A model generated the notes under the pieces. The model was not told where the DNA came from and ran no database searches. It saw nothing but the letters and a program-made list of their open reading frames with translations. Both the position numbers and the translations under genes were made by a program. This document shows, in pieces, positions 26,001-34,716 of a stretch of DNA of 64,000 nucleotides; positions within the stretch are counted from its first letter, which is position 1, and each line of letters begins with the position of its first letter. Source of the DNA: Mobilisporobacter senegalensis (GTDB taxonomy: Bacteria; Bacillota; Clostridia; Lachnospirales; Lachnospiraceae); the NCBI RefSeq assembly GCF_003752155.1, contig NZ_RJVG01000006.1, positions 233,672 to 297,671 of the forward strand. The letters are read 5' to 3'.

Positions 26001-28732
26001 AAGAAACTTCTATCATCAGATATTTTGATAGGAGATTCCATTCTGGCTAAAGCTGGCCCTCCAATCCCTGATTCTAAGGTGCCCCAGCATGCATATAACT
26101 GTCCTCTATATTCAAATACATTGAAATCATTTGCTTGTTGATTCACACCATTTGTTCCTGTATATAATACACCTCTATCAATCCATTCCCCTTGAGGGTC
26201 ATCAGTAACTGATTCTAATACACATGCCATATGCCTCCAGTTGTAACCACTAAGTCCAACATCTGCACAATAATATATATACCATTTTCCATCAATAAAA
26301 TAGAGTTCAGGTGCAAATAATCTTGATTCTATTCCATCTGAGTCATAAACCATTACTTTTTCACCCTGATCTAACAGCGATTTAGATTTTGACACATACA
26401 TTTTATTATGCCCAGGATCATTGCTTGAGGAAACAAAATAATAATATCCATCATGATATGTAATAAATGGATCTTGGCCTTGATAAAGAGCATTATTAAA
26501 TTGAGTTAATTCAGTTCCATCATTAGGCATTACAATATTTGCTTTAAATGCTGCAATTGCATTGTTAAGTGTTGCTGTCATTAATTTTAGATTCTCTGAT
26601 GATTCATCAAAATCCTTCCAAGTTATGGCCGCCATAGAAATCACAGTTTCAAAGGAATACTTTGCTTCTGTATTTGTCTGTCCAACTTCTTCTCCCACTG
26701 TTGTATTGTTATTTAGAATCATAGCATCTATAAGTACTTGATATAGCTCATTACGTACTAAAGTCTTGTCATACCAAATACTATCTGGTGAGTATAGTAC
26801 ACTTGCAGGAATAACTTCTTTCTTCCCTTCCAGCTCCCAAAACAAATCCAGATTTGTTCTATTTTCTTCCAGTATAGCTTCCACTAATAAATGATAAGTT
26901 TTTCCCTTGGTGAGTGTAATTGAATCACTCATTGTTTCTACATAATCAATTGCATTTTCAAAACTTATTATATCCTCACTATCTAGAGCAACACGATAAG
27001 TGCCATTTGTGCCCAAGGATATCTTATACTCTCCTGTTTTAGCAGGTATCACTATTCCTGACCATTTTATCTTACTATTTTTAGTATCAGAATTGCATAG
27101 GTTTAATAAGGTATCAATATCTTCCTTATTATAATTTAATTGCTCTGATAAAATTTCACCTGTTTTTACTTCATTGCTTCCATCCTCATTGCATGCAAAT
27201 ACTTCTCCTCTTAATCCATGCTCTGTACTTGCAGGATATAAATAATCAGATGGTACAATAACTCTATTTTCAAAACCAGTTTGTGACCATTCCCATGTAA
27301 GATAAGTTCCACCATATCCTTGGAAAAACTCAATTCTTATATCATTCATTCCTTCATTTAGATGAATTACGTTACTTTCCTTTTGTATATCCCATTTTGC
27401 TTCCCAAAAATCAATTATTAACTCACCATTAACCCATAAACGAAATCCATCATCTCCAATCATATAGAAAGTATAGTCACCCTCTTGCTCTGCTTTTAAT
27501 TGGCCGGTAAAACGAATTGAACCATATTCAGAAGAACCATTAAATTCTTTAAATAAATTACTCCATCCAAAACCTTTACTAATTTCAGGTATTACTTTTT
27601 CACCTTTTTTCTCATCCAAATAAGTTCCGCTAAAAATTTCTGCTAATAGTCCATGAATAACAGTATTATCATCTGGTAACTCTTTATTGCCCTGACGTAA
27701 ACAACTAGTAGAAATTACTTCCAGAGGGCCATCTCCATTTTTCCAAGATAATTTCAAATTTGAGTTATCTTTTGCTTGAGCATAGTTGATCCGGATTTTA
27801 TATAATTTCCCTTTTAGTAAGTGAATACTATTACTAATTAGTTCATTCGTAGAATTTAATTTCCATGAATCAATTGCTAATTGGTCATTAATCCATAATC
27901 GATAAGCATCATCACCACTCATGGCAAATTTATAATCCCCTGTTGCTTCTGGAACTATAAAACCATGTATAATCCCACTGGCATACTCTGTTCTTCCAAT
28001 TGTATTTTGTAAAACCGCAGAAAGATCTGAACCATCCAGACTCTCTAAAACAGTTTTGCTTAGCTCTCCTTCAAATTTATAATCTATGATATTATTCGCA
28101 TATTCTTTACACTTATAAATTTGTGCAGTGAGGCCTAAATCTTGTCTATCTTCTGGCTGAAAATAAGCACTTGCTGGAATCATTGCCTTTGATATACCAG
28201 CTTCTTCTGACTCCCAGTAAAACTGAAGCATGGCTCCTCCCCAGCCTTGAAGATATTCAATCTTAACATCATGAAAACCAGCTGTTAATTCAATCGGTTC
28301 ACTTTGCTGCCAGACTTCCCATTCTCCTTTCCAAAAATCAATGATTAATTCACCATCAATCCATACTCTGAATCCATCATCCCCAAATCCATAAAAAGTA
28401 TATAATCCCTGTCTATCTATTTTTAATCTACTTGTAAACCGAGCAGTACCATAGTCTCCACTACCATTAAAATACTGAAAATCCGGTCTTAAATCTGAAC
28501 CATTTAATACATTTAAAGTCTTCTCGCCAGTCTTATTCTCAAAATTATAAAGTTCCATTGGACCGCCTCTGTATGCATTGGTGTGAAAGTATTCTGCTAA
28601 TATTCCAGCTTGGGCTTCTAATGTTGATATAATTTCTTGCTGTGCATTTAATAAAGTTCCATTTAGCATTAATGAAAAAATCATACTCAAAATAATTCCG
28701 ATACTTAGTATACTTTTCCTTATATTTCTCAT
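23072..28732 (-). CDS. Secreted PA14 / glycoside hydrolase family 43 protein
   Basis: This is a 1886-residue exoenzyme. A signal peptide (1-30) is followed by four PA14-type modules in alternating A-B-A-B order (about 43-192, 200-345, 361-500, 507-650) and a helical FIVAR-like segment (655-735). The five-blade GH43 domain spans about 745-1040, with putative base Asp754 (QDPF), modulator Asp869 and acid Glu917 (GEGPR). Then come a CBM6/35-like module (1047-1190), another FIVAR, an InlB-like repeat, two FN3 domains and the C-terminal module shared with the GH2 protein. GH43 enzymes release arabinofuranose or xylose, which fits the furanose-type importer upstream. ATG 28732 follows AAGGAGGAG. 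Confidence 0.92.
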   Translation of the reverse strand: MRNIRKSILSIGIILSMIFSLMLNGTLLNAQQEIISTLEAQAGILAEYFHTNAYRGGPMELYNFENKTGEKTLNVLNGSDLRPDFQYFNGSGDYGTARFTSRLKIDRQGLYTFYGFGDDGFRVWIDGELIIDFWKGEWEVWQQSEPIELTAGFHDVKIEYLQGWGGAMLQFYWESEEAGISKAMIPASAYFQPEDRQDLGLTAQIYKCKEYANNIIDYKFEGELSKTVLESLDGSDLSAVLQNTIGRTEYASGIIHGFIVPEATGDYKFAMSGDDAYRLWINDQLAIDSWKLNSTNELISNSIHLLKGKLYKIRINYAQAKDNSNLKLSWKNGDGPLEVISTSCLRQGNKELPDDNTVIHGLLAEIFSGTYLDEKKGEKVIPEISKGFGWSNLFKEFNGSSEYGSIRFTGQLKAEQEGDYTFYMIGDDGFRLWVNGELIIDFWEAKWDIQKESNVIHLNEGMNDIRIEFFQGYGGTYLTWEWSQTGFENRVIVPSDYLYPASTEHGLRGEVFACNEDGSNEVKTGEILSEQLNYNKEDIDTLLNLCNSDTKNSKIKWSGIVIPAKTGEYKISLGTNGTYRVALDSEDIISFENAIDYVETMSDSITLTKGKTYHLLVEAILEENRTNLDLFWELEGKKEVIPASVLYSPDSIWYDKTLVRNELYQVLIDAMILNNNTTVGEEVGQTNTEAKYSFETVISMAAITWKDFDESSENLKLMTATLNNAIAAFKANIVMPNDGTELTQFNNALYQGQDPFITYHDGYYYFVSSSNDPGHNKMYVSKSKSLLDQGEKVMVYDSDGIESRLFAPELYFIDGKWYIYYCADVGLSGYNWRHMACVLESVTDDPQGEWIDRGVLYTGTNGVNQQANDFNVFEYRGQLYACWGTLESGIGGPALARMESPIKISDDRSFLPPDGGEGPRAIVNGDRLFITVSHGNFKSTGYHLGMYTFDNTKEDILNPDNWSSKQDVFHGTKEVYGPARASFFKSADGTENWMAFHSKVYPTNNNAWRQVSIKQFTFNEEGTPNFGTPVSPYEFINLPSGDPGLGLIYQSEAAVNEGGASKDYFSKGFQGSGYVKIPAINGAKVTFNVNVENAGDYFIRVRYANGVKASISNTDPRGEWEAEIPDITPKKGTLVLNVNGIRTAVVGFDKTETDWQHWMYSCNRVTLNGGSNEITFIKNEDVSGDIYIDYIGVQEAHQPPEEKTKRTQAELNTLINEAQEKEESLYSIDSWTLFASSLETARKENPSDLALSIRYLSLKTAMDELSANTLLTVENSSVKDAAPDNRYEIGKEITVTAIAPTGMKFIKWNAKGVTLSEEDTINEVITFIMPRNRVTLIPEFEINTSEPDAQKPSTPTNIIVTNIGAAQGTLSWNDSTDNVGVIGYMVTLDKDDQIRVVSGSSIQLINLFEDTEYTASIIAVDEAGNQSEPGIITFTTAKNGALIDREKPSIPDNIIASNIEETTALLTWDESTDNVGVTSYQVSLDKDNQIHIVSGASIQLNGLGAGAKYTATIIAMDAAGNQSDPGILSFITKNASIPSYPTDPVDHGNNNSNTNTSRTITKEDNNTKIVTTIIVKIQEGGSKVTEIESVVTDKVIGTKITTKITIGADGKIILSIMDISFEKSVTNLEKEKASLRVKMEEEILAKMAEQLSEVIKDATKVTLKEIPFEVTINISKKEAIELIYKDNIKNIIFNVEIPENSFLTIHKLILSKEILEAAKKDKTSIIVSLEDTKGKELYSISIDGSSLNASKSLVTDLNLALQIAPTKSKLREKDFIVKVIQKDKNNSVPKSVVLTFNHKEEFPVPAKVRIYALTDSYIKPSSKVYLYSYNHKIKKLEELPNNSYKVGKDGYITLEVNKGSDYVLLPKEPSKDVMKALAKGNISKGK

Positions 28733-28753
28733 GATTACTCCTCCTTATATTTC

Positions 28754-28768
28754 TTGACATATAATATG
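28754..28768. promoter_or_regulatory. Perfect palindrome in the GH43 leader
   Basis: GACATAT-A-ATATGTC is a perfect 7-bp inverted repeat around one base, about 22 bp before the GH43 start codon and downstream of a TATAAT read on the minus strand. It is a candidate repressor site or leader hairpin. Confidence 0.4.
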
Positions 28769-28852
28769 TCTAAATAAATTATACAATTTTTTACAAATAT
28801 ATCTTTACAATCTTGTGTTGATTATTTGTAAATTTTTAACAATTATGTGTTT

Positions 28853-28890
28853 TAAAAAAGCCCTGACGGATTATAATTCCATCAAGGCTT
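28853..28890 (-). terminator. Terminator after the tandem binding-protein gene
   Basis: AAGCCTTGATGGA pairs with TCCGTCAGGGCTT over 13 bp (two G-U) with a seven-base loop and is followed by TTTT. It separates the importer/sensor operon from the glycosidase genes. Confidence 0.8.
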
Positions 28891-28906
28891 TATAAAGCAT
28901 TTATCT

Positions 28907-30766
28907 TTAATATTTTCTACTGCTTAAAACATCTTTTGCTTCGTCCTGGGTGTATATTTTTTCATCTGTAATAATACGCAGTGGTAATTCTTTTCCATCC
29001 ATCAGATCCTGTATCGCCTTCATAAGTTGTGGTCCAAGCAATGGACTGCACTCTACTACACAATTCAACTTCCCTTCTATCATAGCTTCAAATGCTTTTC
29101 TTGTGCCATCCACAGAAACTATTTTTACATCTTTGCCAGGCTCTATTTCATATGCCTCTAATGCCTTTATTGCTCCAAGTGCCATATCATCATTATGGGC
29201 AAAGATTGCATCGATATCCCATTCGTGTGTTTTCATGTATTCTTCTATCACTTCTTTTCCCCCTGCATAAGTGTAATCTCCACCTTTTGAATAAACTATC
29301 TCATAGCCTGAGTTATTATTTAATATTTCTTCAAATCCCTGTTTTCTTTCTACCGTAGGGGAAGCCTCTAATGTACCTTGTATCTCCAGTATATTAACAG
29401 CCTCTTCCTCTGCCGGAACATTCTCTTTGATCCAGCGCATGGCCCTTCTGCCCTCTTCAATAAAATCCGCACCAATGTAGGTTGAATAAAGAGAATCATC
29501 CTCAACCTCAACTTTTCGGTCTGATAATAAAACCGGAATTCCTGCATCTTTAGCTTCCTGTAATATTTCATTCCATCCATTATCAACAACAGGGGAAATC
29601 ACAATTACATCTACTTTCATATCTATGAATTTCCTTATAGCAGCTATCTGCTTTTCCTGGGACTGATCAGCATCTTCATAAATCAAGTTAATTCCCAAAT
29701 CTTTTGCTGCTTCTTTAATAGATCTTGTATTAGCCAGCCTCCATGCACTTTCACTTCCCAGCTGTGAATAACCGACATCTATGATCTCTTTATATTCATT
29801 CCGCGGCTTATTCTGATTTTCTACATAGGCTGTAACATTTTTCTGATTTACACTATGACATCTCAAAATAACTTGTTTGGGTACACCGCTTACTTTATTT
29901 AAAATATCGACTGCATATTGAATGGCTTCTTTTCCTCCGGTTGAGCAGGCAATGGTCGCATCAATCTTTCCCTGTTTCACAAGGTTGATTCCATCATTTT
30001 CTCCATTAAATCCGTCAATACCCACAATCTTTATATCATATCCTAATTTATTAATTGCATTATAGGCACCTAAAGCCATATAGTCGTTATGAGCAAAAAT
30101 AATATCGATATCTTTTAATTGTTCTCCCATAGACAATACCATATCTTCTGCTTCATCTCTTAGCTCTGACTCTACACGTACTCTTTTAATATGTACATTC
30201 GGATATTTTGAGATAATACTTTCAAATCCGGAGCTCTTATCCTTACTTGCCTGGGACAACTGACTTCCGCATAATTCCAGAATAGCTCCTTTGTCCTTCC
30301 CTAAATGTTTAATAATATCTTCTCCTGCCTGTCTTCCAATTAATTTATTATCCGGTCCGATAAATAAAGTATAATCAAATCCTTCTACTGCCTTATCCAT
30401 AACAATGACCGGAATCTGATCATAAACCTCACTAATAACGGGGGTCATTTCTTTCACATCGCTTGGGGATACGATCAGCAGATCAATCCCATAATCCAGC
30501 AATTTTTTCACATCTTTTTTCTGTTTTTCTGAATTAGAAGTTGCATCCGTAGTAATTAAACGAATATTAGAATGTTTACTAATTTCTTCATTCAACTCAT
30601 TCATCAATACCAGGCGCCATGGTTCTCTCATATTTGCCTGTGATACCCCGATTACATAATCAATTTCTTGATAAGAAGAGCTTCTTAGATTACATCCTAT
30701 ATATAATGCACCAGAAAAACCCAACAATAGTAATAATGATATGATTTTTACTCTTTTACTTTTCAT
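28907..30766 (-). CDS. Lipoprotein with two fused periplasmic-binding (Peripla_BP_4) domains
   Basis: This is a protein of about 619 residues. The chosen start (MKSKRVKIISLLLL) gives a signal with lipobox LYIGC; the longer frame begins at 30790. Residues after the Cys form one complete sugar-binding fold beginning DYVIGVSQANMREPWR. A second complete fold begins DVGYSQLGSESAWRLA. Each has its own HNDxMALGA hinge motif. The second half resembles the YtfQ-type binding protein of the same operon; the first half is more divergent. Most binding proteins have one such fold (about 300 residues). The gene overlaps the end of the histidine kinase gene, which suggests that the two are made together and that this protein presents sugar to the kinase. 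That role is inference. Confidence 0.85.
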   Translation of the reverse strand: MKSKRVKIISLLLLLGFSGALYIGCNLRSSSYQEIDYVIGVSQANMREPWRLVLMNELNEEISKHSNIRLITTDATSNSEKQKKDVKKLLDYGIDLLIVSPSDVKEMTPVISEVYDQIPVIVMDKAVEGFDYTLFIGPDNKLIGRQAGEDIIKHLGKDKGAILELCGSQLSQASKDKSSGFESIISKYPNVHIKRVRVESELRDEAEDMVLSMGEQLKDIDIIFAHNDYMALGAYNAINKLGYDIKIVGIDGFNGENDGINLVKQGKIDATIACSTGGKEAIQYAVDILNKVSGVPKQVILRCHSVNQKNVTAYVENQNKPRNEYKEIIDVGYSQLGSESAWRLANTRSIKEAAKDLGINLIYEDADQSQEKQIAAIRKFIDMKVDVIVISPVVDNGWNEILQEAKDAGIPVLLSDRKVEVEDDSLYSTYIGADFIEEGRRAMRWIKENVPAEEEAVNILEIQGTLEASPTVERKQGFEEILNNNSGYEIVYSKGGDYTYAGGKEVIEEYMKTHEWDIDAIFAHNDDMALGAIKALEAYEIEPGKDVKIVSVDGTRKAFEAMIEGKLNCVVECSPLLGPQLMKAIQDLMDGKELPLRIITDEKIYTQDEAKDVLSSRKY

Positions 30767-32579
30767 GGTAAATATTTTCCCCTTCTGCATTGGACATATT
30801 ATAAAGCATTATGTTCCTGATGGTGATAATTATTTTGGTGCCTTCATTGATCCTGCTTTCTACTTTTACACTAAAATAATCGCCATATCTGATCCTAAGT
30901 CTTTCTTTAATATAAAATAATCCAAAACTTTGATTATCATCTAATTTTGTTGGCTGGTTTAATAAACGGTTTAATTCTTCTACTGTTTTTTCTTCCATTC
31001 CAGAGCCATCATCTTCAACACAGAATCTGACTGAATCTCTATCTAATCTTAGGGCTGTTATTAATAGATTCCCTTCGCCTCTTTTCGTTTTTATTCCATG
31101 ATAAATTGCATTCTCTACAAGAGGCTGCAAAATTAATTTAGGCACCTCAAAATTCTCAATACTTTCATCTACTTCTATTTGATAATTTAACTTGCTGCGA
31201 TAGCGTATCTTTTGAATATACAAATAATTAGATACATATTTGATTTCTTCAGCTATTTTTATGTAATCATTTCCATGACTTAAACCAATCCGGAACATGT
31301 TCGTCAATGCATCCACAAGTTTTACAATATCATCCGCTTCATATTCTCTTGCCATCCAGCTGATGGTATCCAGAGTATTATAAAGAAAATGTGGTTTTAT
31401 CTGTTCTTGTAAGACCTTTAACTCTGCTTTCCTTTTATTTCTTTGTTCTATATAAACTAACTGTACTAATTTTTCAATCCTCATGATCATATGATTGAAA
31501 TTTCTTCCAAGCTCACTGATTTCATCCTGGTAATACGCATTAAACCTGACGGATAGATCTCCCGATTCTGCCTTCTTCATAATCTTTTTCAGCTTTATGA
31601 TAGGTTTTGTTATGGTTTGTGAGATCTTTAAAGAGAATATGATGATAGAGATTAGGACCACCCATAATATTCCAATTAAAATATACATCATGGTATACAT
31701 GCTGCTCATTATCTCATCCTGGGAAAACACACCGACAATCTTCCATTTTGTATAGTCCGAATATTCACATCGTATCTGATATGTTTCATAATTTATCCTT
31801 GTAATAATGGGCTGACCTTCGTTTTCTTCAAACCAATCAGGATTCACGCGATATGTAATAGGATTAAGAGGAGTATAAACAACATGTTGATTATCATCAA
31901 TGACGAAGACAAAACCTTTTTCACCAATGGTAATACTTTGAATGGACTCCTGAATGATATCATGACGTATATCCATGAGTATTACACCACAGACCTCTCC
32001 TGTATCTCTATTAATGATCGCTTTTGATACGGAGAACACATCGTCAACACTGTAGCTTTCATTTGTAACAATATTTCTTCCGGTCACATTACTAATGATC
32101 TGTATTTCATTCTGATTCTGGACCGCTTGTTTATACCATATTTCCTTGGTAAAAGAATCTCTGGATATTCTTGTCATTCCAGTACTTATATACATATCAT
32201 TTTCTGTTGCAATTAAAATCCCTCCAATCTCTGGATGGGTATCAGCAATATTATACAGCATGTCAGAAATTGTTTCTTTCTCAAATTTCCATTCTATATC
32301 ATCTTCTGTATAGATCTTATTAAAATCAACAGAATCAACTTCTTTATTAATATAGTTCGTTAACTTATCCAGAGAATTAATATATACTTCAATTGCAGTT
32401 TTTACTTGTCCAAGCATTTGATTGGTATGCTGTGAAATATTGTTCTGTACCTGATTTGTATAAACCAGAGTACTAATAATGGCAAAAATCAAAAAAGGAA
32501 TGAGTCCAATGAATAGATAAGAGAGAATAATCTTACTACGAATTGTACAATTCATAATTTTATTCTTTATCCATTTCAT
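30756..32579 (-). CDS. Sensor histidine kinase, YesM/LytS type
   Basis: This is a 607-residue membrane kinase. TM1 is near residues 15-38, followed by an extracellular Cache-like sensor region (to about 290), TM2 near 292-315 and HAMP. The His_kinase domain has His397 in EQIKPHFLYNTLD, and the C-terminal ATPase has LILQPLVENAIYHG and DDGSGM. It lies at the end of the permease genes and overlaps the start of the tandem binding-protein lipoprotein. No response regulator follows. RBS GGGGGTGGG precedes ATG 32579. It probably senses extracellular sugar, directly or through the lipoprotein, and signals to a YesN-type regulator; the nearest one is at 40614-41834, seven kilobases away. Confidence 0.92.
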   Translation of the reverse strand: MKWIKNKIMNCTIRSKIILSYLFIGLIPFLIFAIISTLVYTNQVQNNISQHTNQMLGQVKTAIEVYINSLDKLTNYINKEVDSVDFNKIYTEDDIEWKFEKETISDMLYNIADTHPEIGGILIATENDMYISTGMTRISRDSFTKEIWYKQAVQNQNEIQIISNVTGRNIVTNESYSVDDVFSVSKAIINRDTGEVCGVILMDIRHDIIQESIQSITIGEKGFVFVIDDNQHVVYTPLNPITYRVNPDWFEENEGQPIITRINYETYQIRCEYSDYTKWKIVGVFSQDEIMSSMYTMMYILIGILWVVLISIIIFSLKISQTITKPIIKLKKIMKKAESGDLSVRFNAYYQDEISELGRNFNHMIMRIEKLVQLVYIEQRNKRKAELKVLQEQIKPHFLYNTLDTISWMAREYEADDIVKLVDALTNMFRIGLSHGNDYIKIAEEIKYVSNYLYIQKIRYRSKLNYQIEVDESIENFEVPKLILQPLVENAIYHGIKTKRGEGNLLITALRLDRDSVRFCVEDDGSGMEEKTVEELNRLLNQPTKLDDNQSFGLFYIKERLRIRYGDYFSVKVESRINEGTKIIITIRNIMLYNMSNAEGENIYHEK

Positions 32580-32629
32580 GTACCCACCCCCTATAAAATT
32601 TAATCTATTAGGTAATCACTGTATCTGCC

Positions 32630-32658
32630 CCCAGACTTAAGTATGTACATAATCTGGG
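32630..32658. terminator. Weak intercistronic hairpin
   Basis: CCCAGA/TCTGGG with a partly paired loop stands between the last permease gene and the kinase gene. No T run follows, so it is more likely a processing or attenuation structure than a full terminator. Confidence 0.25.
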
Positions 32659-32704
32659 TCAAATATATATGTGTAATTATATTATATAATGAAAGTAATT
32701 ACAA

Positions 32705-33691
32705 TTATTTCCCTTTTTTCTTTTCTGCTTTAATTGATATGATTCTTTGTATGATTATAAATATACAAAGCAATGCAGCAATTGTAACTTTCGTCCACCA
32801 GGTATTCAGGTTCTCATATGTAACAATCGTTTGAATAATTCCCTGTATCAATACACCAATTGTAGTTCCAATCACGGTTCCAACGCCGCCTGTCAGTAAA
32901 GTTCCACCAATAACCGCAGAAGATATGGCATCTAATTCCAGACCAATATTTTGTAAAGAATAACCGGCCAGTGTATAAAAACTAAAAATAACTCCTGCAA
33001 GGGCTGCACAAAAACTATTAATTCCATACACTGCAATTTTCGTTCTGGCAACCGGAAGTCCCATAAGAACAGCTGATTGCTCATTGCCTCCCAGGGCATA
33101 TACACTCCTTCCGAATTTAGTATATTTCAAAATATAGTAAGCGCCTCCAATTACTATGAATGTAATAAATACATAGTAATAGATTTTTGCCCTGCCAATG
33201 AGAATCTTATTGAGGGCTGCCGCTTTGTAAAATTCATTTGATATTGGAATGGATTCTGTACTAATCACCGCACACAATCCTCTCATAAGAAATTGTCCCG
33301 CTAACGTTACTATAAAAGGCTGTAATTTAAAATAATGGATGATACTTCCCATACCTAATCCTAAGCCAAGCCCGATAGATAACACAATGGGGATTACAAC
33401 AACTGCCGGAACTCCTCCTCTTAGTAAACTTGCTGATAATACACAGGTAAATGCAATAGTAGAGGCTATAGATATATCAATACCTCCTGTCAGCAATACA
33501 AAAGTTGTACCTACCGCAGCTATTATTAAATAGGCATTATCATTAAATAAATTAAAAAAAGTTGACAAAGAAAAGAATCTATCATATCGAAGTGAGCCCC
33601 CAATAAATAAGCTTAGAAATAAAATGATTGTTATTAAGAGAGATACATTACTAAAGCTTATCTCTCCTTTTGCTTTTATTCTGCTTTTCAT
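32705..33691 (-). CDS. Sugar ABC transporter permease, YjfF type
   Basis: This is a 328-residue permease of the RbsC/CUT2 family (BPD_transp_2) with 8-10 hydrophobic segments and the conserved GGIDISIAST and GGNEQSAVLMGLPV motifs. It overlaps the preceding permease gene by four bases, a typical coupled operon junction. The order of binding protein, ATPase, permease, permease matches the galactofuranose system ytfQ-ytfR-ytfT-yjfF of Escherichia coli, so two different permeases form the channel. Confidence 0.9.
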   Translation of the reverse strand: MKSRIKAKGEISFSNVSLLITIILFLSLFIGGSLRYDRFFSLSTFFNLFNDNAYLIIAAVGTTFVLLTGGIDISIASTIAFTCVLSASLLRGGVPAVVVIPIVLSIGLGLGLGMGSIIHYFKLQPFIVTLAGQFLMRGLCAVISTESIPISNEFYKAAALNKILIGRAKIYYYVFITFIVIGGAYYILKYTKFGRSVYALGGNEQSAVLMGLPVARTKIAVYGINSFCAALAGVIFSFYTLAGYSLQNIGLELDAISSAVIGGTLLTGGVGTVIGTTIGVLIQGIIQTIVTYENLNTWWTKVTIAALLCIFIIIQRIISIKAEKKKGK

Positions 33692-34716
33692 GCTCCAGCC
33701 ACCACCTTTTCTCTTCTGAATATTTTTATGACTGTGTCCTTAAATTCCTTCGATTGTGACAGGCAGATAATAACAACCAAAATCGCTTTCACTACCTGGG
33801 TTATTTCAGGAGCAACTCCCAAAGCATATACCATGGTAGTAATGCTTTGAATAATCAACGCACCAAAGATACTGGCCGGAATAGAGAATTTACCTCCGTT
33901 TAGTGAAGTTCCACCAATTGCAACTGCAAGGATTGCATCCATCTCAATCATCAGACCTGCATTATTACAGTCAGCCCCTTTAATTCCTGCACTTTCAATT
34001 AACCCGGCTCCCGCAGCCAAAGTTCCGGAAACGGCGTACACTAAAAGTTTAATCAGACCTACATTGATACCTGCAAATTTACTGGCAGCGGAATTGCACC
34101 CAGTGGCTTCTAAAAATAATCCAAATGCTGTTCTTTTGGTAAAAAGTAATGTGATTATTACAATGAACAATACTACATATACAGGAAATGGGATTCCCAG
34201 GATATAACCACCATTTATGAAATAGTAAGTATCCGAACTTACAGTCACTATTTTTCCTTTTGTTATAAGCTGGGCAATTCCCCTTCCTGCAACCATAAGA
34301 ATCAGGGTGGCTACAATCGGCTGAATTTTTATTTGTGCAACTAAAATACCATTCCAGATCCCACATAAAACTCCTGCTAAAAGTGCAAGAATAATAGCTG
34401 CTACAACATTTCCGCCCAATCCCGGCAGAATAGCTCCACTTACGATACTACATGCTACAGCTCCACTGATCGCCATAACAGAACCTACTGAAATATCCGT
34501 ACCACCGGTTGCGATGACCATAGTCATTCCAGTTGCCAGAAGCATAAGTTTACTGCCATTTCGGATAATATCTATAATCCTTCCGTACAAATGTCCATCT
34601 ACGATTTTCATCTCCAGAAAAGTCCCTCCGGAAATAATAGTATTAAATATTAAAATCGCCACAAATATAGCAAATGGTAAAAAAGCTTGATTTTTTGTTA
34701 TTTTACTCTTATTCAT
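33688..34716 (-). CDS. Sugar ABC transporter permease, YtfT type
   Basis: This is a 342-residue CUT2-family permease with many transmembrane helices. It carries the characteristic GGTDISVGSVMAISGAVA segment near residue 70 and the AVAIGGTSLNGGKFSIPAS segment. It overlaps the ATPase gene by eight bases and the next permease by four. Together with its partner it should import a pentose or furanose sugar delivered by the YtfQ-like protein. Confidence 0.9.
   Translation of the reverse strand: MNKSKITKNQAFLPFAIFVAILIFNTIISGGTFLEMKIVDGHLYGRIIDIIRNGSKLMLLATGMTMVIATGGTDISVGSVMAISGAVACSIVSGAILPGLGGNVVAAIILALLAGVLCGIWNGILVAQIKIQPIVATLILMVAGRGIAQLITKGKIVTVSSDTYYFINGGYILGIPFPVYVVLFIVIITLLFTKRTAFGLFLEATGCNSAASKFAGINVGLIKLLVYAVSGTLAAGAGLIESAGIKGADCNNAGLMIEMDAILAVAIGGTSLNGGKFSIPASIFGALIIQSITTMVYALGVAPEITQVVKAILVVIICLSQSKEFKDTVIKIFRREKVVAGA

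Noticed and set aside
28733..28852. Shared TTGTAA-21-TATAAT promoter for the GH43 and GH2 genes
   Set aside because: Both upstream regions contain the hexamers at this spacing, but 21 bp is too long for a standard promoter, and TTTGTAAA occurs often in this AT-rich DNA, so chance is likely.
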